Shown here piece after piece: positions 22,829 to 34,312 of a stretch of 64,000 nucleotides of DNA. Numbering within the stretch: the first letter of the stretch is position 1; every line of letters starts with the position of its first letter. The stretch is from NCBI RefSeq assembly GCF_030052815.1, contig NC_079495.1, forward strand, positions 116,910,194-116,974,193. The letters run 5' to 3'. The notes under the pieces are model-generated. The model was not told the origin of the DNA and searched no databases. It worked only from the letters and a program-made list of their open reading frames with translations. The position numbers and the translations under genes are program-made. This stretch comes from Hevea brasiliensis. Taxonomy: Eukaryota > Streptophyta > Magnoliopsida > Malpighiales > Euphorbiaceae.

Positions 22829-25800
22829 GACTTTTCTTAATTAAATCCAATCCACCATCAATTTAAGAGAGTGTCTCTAAATATAGGTTGATTTATTTAT
22901 TTATAACAATTTTTGGACTTATAAGTTAGAAATTATAAGCTAAAAAAAATAAGCTGGGGACCTAACTTTTCATTTTGGTACTTATAAGTTAAAGTTAGTT
23001 TGATCAAATATTTTATTGTATTTTATTATATTATCTTATTTATTTTTAAAAATTTTATCATAAATATCATTTAATATCTTTTTTAGTCATTTTAGTAATA
23101 AATGTACTTATAAGTTATTTTTTCTACCAAACACATTAATCGCTTATCAGCCATTTATAAATATTTTAACCAAACACATAACTACCTAAAATTTTAAATG
23201 ATATAAACCCCAATTAACTTTATGTGCTTATAAGTTGATTTTTATAAATTAAACTAAATACCCTTTAAGATACACAAGTGACCCAACTATTAAAGGTTTG
23301 TAACTAAATGTCCCTTTGCAATTAAAGTTTCTATTAAACACAATTCAAAATCAAACTTTTGTGCCACAAATGAAAATATATCTGTAAAATTATAACTTTT
23401 TATTACATTAATTCATACTTCATATTGTATCATAAATGATATGCTCTTTAAAAAGAAATAAATAAAGGGATAAGAGATATTTTTTGGTTGGGAGTTTAAT
23501 AAAGTTGGAGGATAAAAAAAAAGAAAAAATTATTCTTTCAAACTCTGCTTTTGCTTTTTCATTAAAATTGAGGTGACAAAAGAGATGACAATTTCTGCAA
23601 TGAGATTAAACTTGCACTCAATTAAAATAATTCAAATTTAATAATCAATAAAATTGAGGGTTACTTTGACAATTTATATGACTCAACTTGAAATTTAAAT
23701 TTAAATCAATCAACTTGAATTTTATTTAAAAACTATATATATATATATATATATTCAATTAACTTTTGTAAAAAATTAACCTGAAAATATTCATAATTCA
23801 TAAATTGACAAAAAATCTTTTTTATATTATCACTTGATAAATAATTTAAATTAATTGATAATAGTTAAGATTCTTTCTTATCTTTTAATTTTTTAATGCA
23901 ATATTTAAGTGCAAAAATTTATTTAATCTCTTATTTCCTTTTCTTTTTTCTCCTATCATATGAATTGGAATAGAGTTATTTTTGTTTACCAAATTTATAG
24001 TGAACAAAAACATTAAAAAAAAAAAAAGAAAAAAAATTGATTCCATATATAAAATTAATGGATGCCACATATATAATATCTTTTGATATGTCCTAAAAAA
24101 TATTCCCCAAAAACTTTCCTTTCCTTTCCTTATTCAACTAAAACCTGCATGCGAAGGTGGTATAAATCCACATGATAGAATATAGATTCTAGGTTTGCAA
24201 GGGAAAAAATTATTTAAATTTGATTTATTATTTACTCAAGAAATATGTATAATTTATTTATTTTATACATATATAAATAGGTTTTGTCATGCATATTGTA
24301 TTATGTATTCAGAATTTGTAAAAGCATGAATAATCAATAGGATAGATTATTATTAGGTCTTTTCGATTCATATTATAATTTGGTTCCTATATTTTAGAAA
24401 TTAAATAATTTAATTCTTTACTTGTACTTCTGTCAAAATCAGAAGTCTTTACTTTTAAAATTATCGTTAGTTTAAATGAAAAGATAAATATACCATTTAT
24501 TCAATGAAAAATTTATTATTTGGTTCATGGATTTTGTCCAGTATTATAATTTAGTATCTATATTTTAGAAATTGAATGTTTTAGTCCCTGTATTTGATAA
24601 TTGCTGAAATTATTAGAATTTTTTTTTCATATTAGCTTTGTTCTTATTAAATTTTTTTCTTGAATTCATTTTATAGAACATAAAGAATTAATTTATCTGA
24701 TAAAAATTAACTTTAATTGAAAGAAAAATATAAATGAGAGACTAAATCATTTAATTTCCAAATATGAACACTAAATTGTGATATCGATTAAAACCTAGAG
24801 GCCAAATAGTAAATTTTTCCTAACTAAATAAAGGATATATTTTTCTTTTCACTTAAACTAATGGTAATGTTGGACAAAAAAAAATTATGATTTTGATGGA
24901 AGTATAAGTGAGACTAAATCTTTCAATTTCCAAAATAAAAGGACTAAATTATAATATTGATTAAAATTTAAGAATCAAATAGTAAATTTCTCCAATTTCC
25001 CCAATTGAACTAAAGTGGGATGCAGATAGCACTTGGCCTCTCCACCATGATTGATTCCATTGAATGAAAATAATGCTTTGTGCTCCTCTAAAGAATGTCG
25101 ACAAAAGAATTAAGCCTCAAGAAATGACTAGAGATGCTGCATATTACTTAGTGCCTTAGAGATGCACCAACTCCAAATTATATTTTTTATTTATCCTAGT
25201 TTTGCTCCATTGGCTTAGCATAAAGAACAATTATTAATCAATTAAACCACTTATTGATGTTGATCTGCAATACATATACGTTATAATTTTAATGGGTAAT
25301 GGTTTAACAAATTCTCAGCTTTCTTCCCCTCTTTTTAATAGAATATATATTAACTTAAAAAGAAGTGGATCTTACTTGAGGCTTGAGAATTACTAAATGA
25401 ATGGTATTATATAGAAGTTTTCTTTATTATTATTATTTTAGAGAGGGAGCAAAGCTAAAGAAAGACTATAAACAAAGCCTAGAATAAGAACTCCACTAAA
25501 TGGGTGATATTATATAAAAGTTTTCTTTCATTAATAAAGTTTAAAATGCTTTTTAATATTTACATTTTGTACAAATTACTGTTTAATGGCTCTTATTTTT
25601 TAAAAATTGAAATTTTACAAAAAATTAAATTAATTGATTTCTTTTTATTAATTCTCAAGTATAAAATAAAGAGTTTAATTCTTTTTAATTTAAAAAAGAA
25701 TATTTTAAAAGAAATATAAATAAAACATAATTGTGTGAGAATTCAATTAAATTTTTTTCTTACAAATGATTTATTTTAAATGAGGCCTTAAGATGAAAAA

Positions 25801-28091
25801 TTCTACGGTGAGTCAGAAGCATATAAATTTAATGTTCTTTTACTCACTTAAAAATTAGTCCTTCATGAAATAAGGAGAGTGGACTCTACTTTCAAGTGAA
25901 TAAGGGAGTATGTGCACCGAGTATAATAAATAATTCCTTGTTAAATATTATTTATCAGTAATATTTTCATTCGTTGTAAATATATTTTATATTTTTTAAT
26001 TTAAAAAAGAAAAAAAAAACTATTCAATTATTGTATGTTTAAAATATAAATATATAAATGATTTATTTTATATATACATTCTATCATATGTAATCGTATC
26101 TCTATGAAAGAATTTTCAAAAGAATGAACACTTTTTCCCTTGATAAAGATGGCCCACCAGAGATATGGATTAGGCTAAACTAAAGATTACCAAGATTTGA
26201 ACTTTTGAGGCCAAGAATTATAAAGTAATTGCTCAAGAATGATAATCTTTTTTGTTGGTATCATCAACTAATACTGATTTTTTTTTTTTTTTTGAAAGCT
26301 AATATTGATTTGATGACGCACAATTATCATGCATTGATAGACGTGGCATGGACTCGTTTGCTTGTCATTTGAGTGTTTTTTTTTTTTTTTTTTAAATTCA
26401 AGTCTAATAATTTTAAGTTGTTGATTATTTTTTAGTTATTTTAAGCATAATTTAATTTAATTTATAGGTTATTTTAAATTAAAATATTAATTTTGAAAAA
26501 AAAAATTATTCTTGTAATTTTTCAAATTAAAGTTTTTTTAAGAAATTAAAATTTATTAGTAAGGCAATATAAATAAATTAATTTAAAATTAAATTATATA
26601 AATTCTTAAATATGTGAATGTAAATCCGCTATTATATTATCTCTTGAATCTACAGTGATGGAATCTAAATCTAAATAAGAACTTTTCAAGAGGGCGGATG
26701 TATTTTATAATTTGCTTGCAAAACATGCAAGCTGTTGGACAAGCTAAAACAAGCAAAAACTTCATTTAAGTGCAATAAAAGAGGGAAGCAAAGACTAGAA
26801 CTCACCTTCTTCTCCTTGCCAATATTTAGAACTATGAGCTCTACCAATCCTTTTGTGTTCATCAACACTCCGAGAGCCAAAGATTCCCTTGCTGGAATCA
26901 TACACAGCATAGCCACCACAAAGGTCCCCAGAATCTTTCCTGCACATGCCGTCGACACAACCAGCACTAGCAGTCCCCAAGCCTGAACCCCTCGGATTTT
27001 AGCCACGTCTGTCTTTAACCCACTTGAAGCAAAGTAAAGTGGAAGAAGCAAACCAGAAACGAAATCTTCGATCCTTATAATCAATCTCCTAGCAAATTCC
27101 CCTTCTTTAGGAATCGTTAAACCAAAGACAAAAGCACCGAAAATTGCATGGATCCCGATAAGGTCACTCATAAACCCGGATAGCATTACCCCGGCTAGGG
27201 TTACACATATGCATGCTTCGTCAAGAAAATCTTGCGGCTGGGAGCATTTCTTGGCAACCCAATTCATCATGGGTCTGACAAAAACCAGCATGAAAGCAAC
27301 AAAAGCAACTCCAGAAATCAGAACCCATAATGATGTTAATGGGCTCCTAGAGTCCCCGGTGGAACCATTTCCGGCGAGTGCTACCGCTAGAGCCAACAAG
27401 ATCCATGCGGCCACGTCATTGAATGCGGCAGCAGCCATTGCTGTCTGTCCCACTTGGGTTGTTAACAGTTTGAGTTCAGCAAGAATGCGGGCAAGAACAG
27501 GAAAAGCAGTAATCGAGAGAGCAACTCCCATGAACAAAAGATACTGGCCATAACCGACCTTGTCCTCTCCATGTACTGCTTTGCGTAGAAAGAAGGATAA
27601 AGCAACTCCAAACAGGAAAGGGAGGGAGATACCGGCAATTGCTATTCCAAATGCTCTTTTGCCGCTCTGTCGAATTGAGCTAAAATCAAGTTCGAGACCT
27701 ACAAGAAAAAGATAGAAAAGAAGGCCAATGCTAGCCACAGATTCAAGTATGGGAGTGCTCCATGAAGGGAACACTAATCGAAACAAGTGCTTGTTTCGGC
27801 CAAGAGCAGAAGGTCCAAGCAAAATTCCACCCTAAAATCCAAGAAAAAAAGAAGTTATCATCAAGATATTATGGAAAAAAAAATCAGAAAAAAATGACGA
27901 AATTAACATACTATTATTTCAGCAATGACTCTGGGTTGTCGGAGGGGCTTGAGAAGGAAGGCGAGGAAGCGAGTGCTGAAGAGCACTAGGGTTGTTTGAA
28001 GTATTAATAGCGGAAAGGCATGGTTCAGAGGATTATCTCCTTGCCAGGCTCCATCAGATGAGGTTTTGATGGAAGTTAAGTTAAGCTGCAT
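21345..28091 (-). CDS. CHX20: Cation/H+ antiporter, CHX20 type (four exons, 787 aa)
   Basis: CPA2-family monovalent cation/proton antiporter. Arabidopsis CHX20 acts in guard-cell endomembranes in K+ and pH balance; the role here is inferred from similarity. Exons: 28091-27912, 27831-26806, 22576-21713, 21638-21345. All junctions are phase 0 with GT..AG ends and join into recognisable CHX sequence (VIAEII|GGILLGPSALG, NIGKEKK|VLNDEMFAIL, NNFRDK|EMDEVAVEEL). The membrane domain fills about residues 25-410, with [15 protein letters not shown] and the conserved Asn198-Asp199 pair (FNDVAAW). The cytosolic tail has MHEDICHVAEDKR, LFLGGPDDRKALEVGARMAE and HPELGLIGDILASS. I chose ATG 28091 because TSIKTSSDGAWQGDNPL aligns with the family N-terminus; the in-frame ATG at 28226 adds 45 unlike residues. 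It is about 50 residues shorter than Arabidopsis CHX20 (838 from memory), mostly at the exon 3-4 junction. No frameshift or stop seen. Confidence 0.9.
22870..23285. mobile_element. Possible MITE in CHX20 intron 2
   Basis: Repeated ACTTATAAGTT and TTATAAGTT blocks at both ends, with inverse-oriented AATTTATAAAAATCAAC at the right, recall a common plant MITE with TTATAAG-rich termini. The left inverted repeat is weak and no target duplication was found. Confidence 0.35.
24350..24995. mobile_element. Inverted-repeat element (MITE) in CHX20 intron 2
   Basis: About 95 bp at the left (ending CTTCTGTCAAAATC near 24440) are the inverse complement, with changes, of the right end (starting GATTTTGATGGAAGTATAAG near 24890). 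A second, inner inverted pair (about 24530-24600 against 24745-24815) repeats the same motif, so one copy may be nested in another. No coding capacity. Confidence 0.55.
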
Positions 28092-29224
28092 GCTTGGTCG
28101 ATGATCAAACTCAAGAAACTTCGTTCTCAACAGGAGTTCTTCGATACAATTAATTGTGGTGAAATTTAGGATCAACAAGCATGGTTTTATAAAGGTGAGA
28201 CAGTGGTGGTCTTTTAGTGGTATCATAATAATTATAGGAAGTATACATGAATAAATATATGGAGTAATTAAAATATATAAAAAATTTTATAACTCACTAA
28301 TTAAATTGAGATATGTCCCAAACAAATTAAAAAATAAAAAACATGATGTAAGAGTGATAAAAAAAAAGAAAAAAAAAACGTACGAAGGAATATTGGGAAG
28401 TGAGTTGATTTTTTTTTTTTAAAGAATCTGTCCATGGAAAAATTGGAGCATAAAGTTATTGATTAAAAAAATTATATAATTAATAGAACATGGCAATGGA
28501 AAACATGAGTTTAAAAATATATTTAATTATTAAATTATCAATTCAATAATAAGTGCACTTATTTTTAGTCTCCTCTCCATGCCTTTTTCTTTAAAAAAAG
28601 GGGAAAATAATATAGTGCCCTAAGAGGTGAATTGGTGATTGATGAAAATTAATTTGGAACATAATTAACATTATTTTGGATGAATGATTTGATTCTTCTT
28701 TTGAGAAAAAGTGTTAAGATATGATTCAAAATTTTAGTGTGATTTGAAAAACATATTTATGTTCTTTAACTTTTTAATAAAGAGATAAATTTACTTAAAA
28801 AGTTGAGGATTATTTTAATGTAATTTAAGATTTTTTTTTATTTAAGTATTACTAGCTATATAATTATTTCTAAAAAATCAGTTTTTTTTCTTAAATATCA
28901 AACAACAGAAATGAGTAAAAAAAAAAGTCTACTGGCATTGTGATTATACTAAATAAAATAAAGCAAAAAAAAAAAAGACTTTATCATGTTTTGATAATTT
29001 TATCAATTTCTTTCAATTTTAGCAGAATTGGTCAAATTTATAAAAATTGTTAAAATTTTATCAAATTTTCCTTAATTGAATTTGGAACTCCATTATTCAA
29101 CTTGTTTAAAATTATCATTGAAAATGTAATATTACCATATTTATTAACTCTTCTATAATTTCATTTTGATTTTATTATTTATAATATGTTTTGCGTTCAT
29201 AATCAACAAATGATGAGGAATGAA
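28092..29224 (-). promoter_or_regulatory. CHX20 upstream region
   Basis: Non-coding sequence upstream of the chosen start. A TATA-like ATATATTTAT on the minus strand lies at 28251-28260, about 160 bp from the ATG. Several AAAG cores (Dof-type sites) are present, but in such AT-rich DNA they carry little weight. The region ends at 29225, where sequence homologous to CHX20 intron 2 begins. Confidence 0.35.
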
Positions 29225-29689
29225 TAACCAACAACGCCACTTGAACTAAAGTGGGAATACAAACTACTTGGTATCCCCACCAGGATTGGATCCATTATTT
29301 GCTGAAAAAAATGCCTTGTGCGCCACTAAAGAAAGCATATAAAGGAATTAAGCCTCAAGAAAATGACCCTAGAAGCTGCATTACTGAGTGCCTTAGAGAT
29401 TCCCCAACTTCAAATTATATTTTTATATTTATCCTAGTTTTGCTCCCACGGCATTAACAGATTATAAAGCACAATCATTAATCAATTAAACCACTTATTG
29501 ATGTTAACCTGCAATACACATACGTTGTAATTTTAATGGCTAATGGTTTAAAAAATTATCAACTTTCCTCCTCTCTTTTCAATAGAATATTAACTTAAAA
29601 AACTTCATTTACGTGCAGTAAACTGTAAAAGAGTGAAGCAAAGGCTAAAACCACCTTCTTCTCCTTGCCAATATTTAGAACAATGAGCT
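29225..29689 (-). pseudogene. CHX20 pseudogene: part of intron 2 and end of exon 2
   Basis: 29225-29598 matches intron 2 of the intact gene (25010-25350) over long blocks such as AATTAAACCACTTATTGATG. 29653-29689 matches the end of exon 2, still reading ELIVLNIGKEKK, with the donor GTG(A/G) changed. Exons 3 and 4 are not present anywhere in the window, so the duplicated piece began inside intron 2. The exon is cut at 29690 by an LTR element and resumes at 36651. Confidence 0.85.
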
Positions 29690-29818
29690 TGTAGACCCTT
29701 ATTTTGTGATGAGTATGTGCATTGAGGCCGTGGAAAACCCGATGATGAAAACTTATATGACTGTAAGATGTAATTGAAGGCATAGAGCTGAATTATTAAT
29801 TCTGTGGCATGATCTTGA

Positions 29819-29881
<63 letters not shown>
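29819..29881. repeat. (AAT)n microsatellite
   Basis: About 21 uninterrupted AAT/TAA units inside the left part of the Tat-like LTR. Confidence 0.95.
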
Positions 29882-30391
29882 GTTTTGGGGAAATTAATTT
29901 AATTAAATTTAAATAAAATTTTATTTTGTTTAAATTTAATATGGGTAGTTCTTAAATGGATCTAATTAAGTTTAATTGGGCTCCATGGGCCTAAGAAAGC
30001 CTAGTTAGGAATTTTAAATGGGACCCATTTAATTATTTTCTGAAAATTAAAATAATAAGATATCTCTCTCCTCCTTGGCCCCACTCTCTTCCTCACTCCC
30101 TATTGGTGTTACCCCTTTCCCTCTCTTTCTATTGGTTGGAACACCTCACCCATATTTCAGTCTCATCCAAATTCATCAATCCTAGTCATTTAAATTATCT
30201 GAACTCTATCACACTAGGACTCCAAACCCTACCACACCTCTTCCTCACTCCCTATTGGTGCCTTCCATTTTTTTCTGTCTTCCTATTGGTTGAAACACCT
30301 CACCCATATCCCAGTCTTATTCGAATTCTGCAATGGTAGTTGTTTAAGTCATCTAAACTTTATCACCCTAAGACTCCAACCCCTATCACAC

Positions 30392-33300
30392 TGTAACACC
30401 TCTATTTGCATAGCCTGGTATATTTTACTATTCCAATGACCGGTGTCGGTCCTGACAAGTAAGGGGATTAGAACCACATCTAAGACAACTAAATAGGCTA
30501 TAAACATAAATAATTAGTAAATGCCAATTAGTTAAGTATGAATAAGAAAAACATAACATAAGAAGTTAAACGAGCCGAGAGTCACAGCGATGGGTGACCT
30601 TCTCGGGAACGACTACGAAGTTATTTTAAACTCAAATTTCGAACCGTAAAATGTGACGCTGCGGTCCTAGGACCATTACGAACACAGTGGAAAAGAGAAA
30701 ATCACAAAAAAGAATTGTTAAGCCAGTCAAATAATTTAGTTAGGGAGCCGGAAGAAATATTGAATTATTTGTAAACCGGGTTGAACCGGCGAGGGGCAAT
30801 TTAGTCAATTGACCCCGAGAGTTGACTCCTGACCCAACTGTCAAATAAAATCGGAGAAAAGAAAATTTCAGAATCGAGAATTAAATTAAAGAACTAATAG
30901 AAAAAAAAAAGAGAATGAAAAAGTGAAGGAAGATGACATCATGCATGATGCCATAAATCCTATAATTAATAAATTAATTAAATTGAATTTTTGGTCTTTC
31001 ATAAGACATAAAAGAAGGAAAAGAAAAGGAAAAAAAAAAAAACCAAAAGTCTTCATCTTCCTCAAAGTGCCGCCTCTCTGTCTCCCAAGTTCTCTCTCAA
31101 ATTTTTCCCCCATGAAAGCTTATTTTTAAGCTTTCTAAACATTAATTCTACCATAAATCCTTTAATTTTCTTGAAGAAAAATTATAAGCAAATCTTGGAA
31201 GGAAGATTAGAAGGAGAAGAATTGAAGAAAATTGAGAGGAAGTGAAGATCAAAGGCTTCACCTAAGGTTAGTAATGCAAACTTTAAATTTTTAGTTTAAT
31301 TAGTGTGTATATAGCATCAAGAACATAGAAATAAACTTAAAATGAAAAGAAAAATTTGTTGAGGGACTAAACTGAATTTTGGCCAACTTAGGTTACTATG
31401 CATATGTTTGAGTTTTGATTGAAATTAAATGGTAGGCAAGTTTGTATGGATGTGCTAATGAGATTGGTATGCTTAAATGTGGTTAAATGCAACAAGTTAG
31501 TAAGTTAAGGTTTTGATGGTATTTAGTTAGGTTAAACATGAAATCTTGGTGAATAGATGTTATATATGTGAATTGTATATTTAGATTACATGAATTGTGA
31601 AGATTGGACAAACTTAGGGTTTTGGACATTAGGGTTTAGAGACCAAAAATGTGAAAAACTTGTAAATGCTGTCTTTGACCTAATATGAAGTGAGAAATGG
31701 TCATTTGTGACCTAATTAAGTGTGTTAGAAGTGTTGGAATTAAAGTCAAATTTGGAGGCAGTTTGGTCATGTTGCTACAGCATGACCAAGTCAACTTTGA
31801 GGGACCAAAAATGAAATTTTACAAGTCCAATTGGTATGAGACCAATTGGGAATGAAAATAGGCACTAAATGACACAATTTTCATTTAGGAAACATGCCCA
31901 AAAAGTGACTAAAACCTAGTGAACAAGTTGACCAAAGTTGAAAAATTGCAGGCTGCCCTGCACAAACTGAACAAATAAACAGTATAACTCAAGCTAGGCA
32001 GGTCAAAATGATCTGAAATTTTACCAGTGATTAGATAAGATATAGATCTAAAACTTTCACGAAGAATACAAACCCAAATTATGCCATTAACCCAATCAAA
32101 TTACTGAGCAAATTTGAATCACTGAACCTGCAGAACTGCAAATTTACCATATGAATAGTAAAGTTTCAATGGCTATAACTCTCTCTAGAAAACTCTGATT
32201 TAGGTGATTCTTGAACTGATGGAAACCTAAGACATAGTAGAACATTTCATATGAAGAAAATTAGACCAAATTATGGACTTAACTTGATCAAATTGTTGAA
32301 CGAAGTTGGATCAATAAATCTGCAGAACTAAATTCTACAGCATGAACAGTAACCATAATTTGGATATAACTTGAGCTACAAAACTCCAATTGGAGTGATT
32401 CAAAAAGAAGAATAAACTTAAGACAATAGGAAACATTTTCTATGAAGGAAGTTTTGCCAAATTCCAATAAAAAAGTGACCAATGGAACAGTGTAACCTAG
32501 ACACCAAAAACTGAAAATTGACAATTTTGCCTAAAAGACTTAAGTGTTGAGAAAATGACCAAAACCAACAAGTTTAGTAACCAAAATGTGGTATGTGGGT
32601 GAAGTTGGAATTCCCATAACTATTAAGCCTTAGAAGTCAACAAATTAACTTGAATAGTACCATGAATAGTAACCCCGAAACACAAAATTTAAAGAACGTC
32701 AAGTTTAGCAAATTAGAGTTAGGTAAAAGTGAATTTAAATTTATTTTTGGATTTATGCTAAGTTATGATACTGAAACACTGTGAAACTGTGTGTTTCAGT
32801 GGAAAAGAATACCAGGAAGGAACCCAAAGATCGAGTCAAGGCCAAGAGGCGACTCGCTTAAGGTTTGTGCACAAAAATTTTTAAATTATAGTTTTCATAA
32901 TAGAAATTGATTTGTTATACATTGTGAATGTGTTTTGTTCATTATGAATTTCAAGAATATTGTGTTGCCTATTCTACAATGGAAATTTGGAATGAAAATT
33001 ATTTATTGATTTGTATGAAATATTTGAACAATATGGTTTTGAATTTAGTTATGGCTTTGAAAATCTTATTTGAAAAATAGTGTGTTGCATACTTTGAAAA
33101 TGAAAAGTTTGGAATGAAATATAATTTGTAAATTGTATGAAATATTTGAATAACTTAATTTAAATTGTTTTGAATAATTTGAAATATTGAATTGTGACAT
33201 TACCATGATGAAGTATTTATGATGCTTTTGATTTAAATTGTTTTTAATTCACACTTGGCATGACAATATTAATATGTTCCTCCTCCACTTATGGGGTGAA

Positions 33301-34312
33301 TTTGATATTTGATTATATTCCTACCTCTCTGGCTTTCCAGTCTGAGGGGCGAGTTTGGATGAGTACTCATTAGCTAGCTAGCCACCTCCCTCATTGATTT
33401 CGATTAGTGGGGTGAGTATGCCTTGTCGTGATGTACACACAACATGTTCGGAAAATTTTGTGTCATGGCCTAAGTTGTGTTATTGTTTTGGCAACACTAT
33501 GTTTATTAAATTGTTTGATCAAGTTGTGTTATATTAAGCTTTGAAAATTATGATTTGTTATAAATGTGATCTGAGAAAAAAATTGTGAAATGCGATTATG
33601 AGATTTTTGAATGATGATTTGTTCATAAATGTTTTATATTATGCATTTTATGCTTTATTGTGCATCACTGAGTATTTTTATACTTAGCGATAGCTTATTT
33701 TGCTGTCACAGATAAGAGCAAAGAGAAAGCAGCAGAGTGAGCGGCGGGATTGATAAGACTTTTGATCATTTTTGTACGGGTATTATTTTATACCCTTGTA
33801 ATTATTTTGATGTAAATACTGTAATGTCATAAGTATCAATGTAAAGTGAGCAGTTGTATAATAAATTGTAATAATATTATTTTTGGATTTTATATATCTG
33901 TAAAGTTAATCTGTGCATACAATATTGATGGAATGATATGAAATAATTTGTTTTGAGAATTTTGAGATGTATTGACTTGAGAATATTTGGAGGTTGGGAG
34001 TTAGGAAAAATTTATTGGAAGTGCTTTTTACAGGATTTTGAAGAACTGTTTTCTCCAAATACAAATGAAACTCTGTCAAAATTTTTATAAAATTTGCAGT
34101 AAAATTAAAATAGACAAAAATTCTTACTAGTTTATAAGCTTTGAATAAATGATTTTAATTCCTATCAAAATGCTCACCACTTCCAAAATGCAAGAAAATA
34201 GTTTTAAAATCCCTTGTAGTGTACTTAATGAATTATCGGTAGGTGAGGTTCGGTAGTTCATTAGGTATTCTACGGGGTCATGTTATGCCTTATAGAGGGA
34301 TAAGGTGTGACA
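30392..34312 (+). mobile_element. Solo long LTR, 3921 bp (LTR-4)
   Basis: Starts TGTAACACCTC, ends AAGGTGTGACA and is flanked by a perfect CACAC duplication (30387-30391 and 34313-34317). It belongs to the longer subfamily, like LTR-1 and LTR-6. It has the clearest 5S-like module (30562-30618), a donor-like CTAAG|GTTAGT at 31267, the 63 bp micro-exon-like block 32800-32862, the hairpin 33668-33687 and the acceptor-like CTGTCACAG ending near 33711. It is nested in the Tat-like LTR. No ORF. Confidence 0.88.
30562..30618 (+). promoter_or_regulatory. 5S rRNA-like internal-promoter module in LTR-4
   Basis: Located 170 bp from the LTR start. It reads GAAGTTAAACGAGC, CGAGAGT, then GCGATGGGTGACC, CTCGGGAA. 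Plant 5S rRNA (from memory) has GTTAAGCGTGC, GCGAGAGT, AGGATGGGTGACC and CTGGGAAGT in the same order over about 60 nt: the A box, intermediate element and C box bound by TFIIIA. This is the best match in the window. Confidence 0.6.

Larger units (their letters stand above)
22577..26805 (-). other. CHX20 intron 2 (4229 bp)
   Basis: An unusually long, very AT-rich intron with donor AAG|GTGAGT (at 26805) and acceptor AACAG|GTT (at 22577). It holds two AT microsatellites (22798-22825 and 23733-23754), inverted-repeat elements, homopolymer runs, and an internal pair of about 35 bp similar blocks at about 25395 and 25495. The 25010-25350 portion is repeated in the pseudogene at 29225-29598. The 1.4 kb from about 25360 to 26745 is absent there. 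Confidence 0.85.

Noticed and set aside
27209..27553. Open frames on the plus strand across CHX20 exon 2 (also 26735-26986, 27762-27989)
   Set aside because: Antisense shadows of the conserved CHX20 exons; the minus frame matches the family throughout.
28092..28226. Upstream in-frame ATG at 28226 as the CHX20 start
   Set aside because: It adds 45 residues without likeness to the CHX family, while ATG 28091 gives the usual N-terminus.
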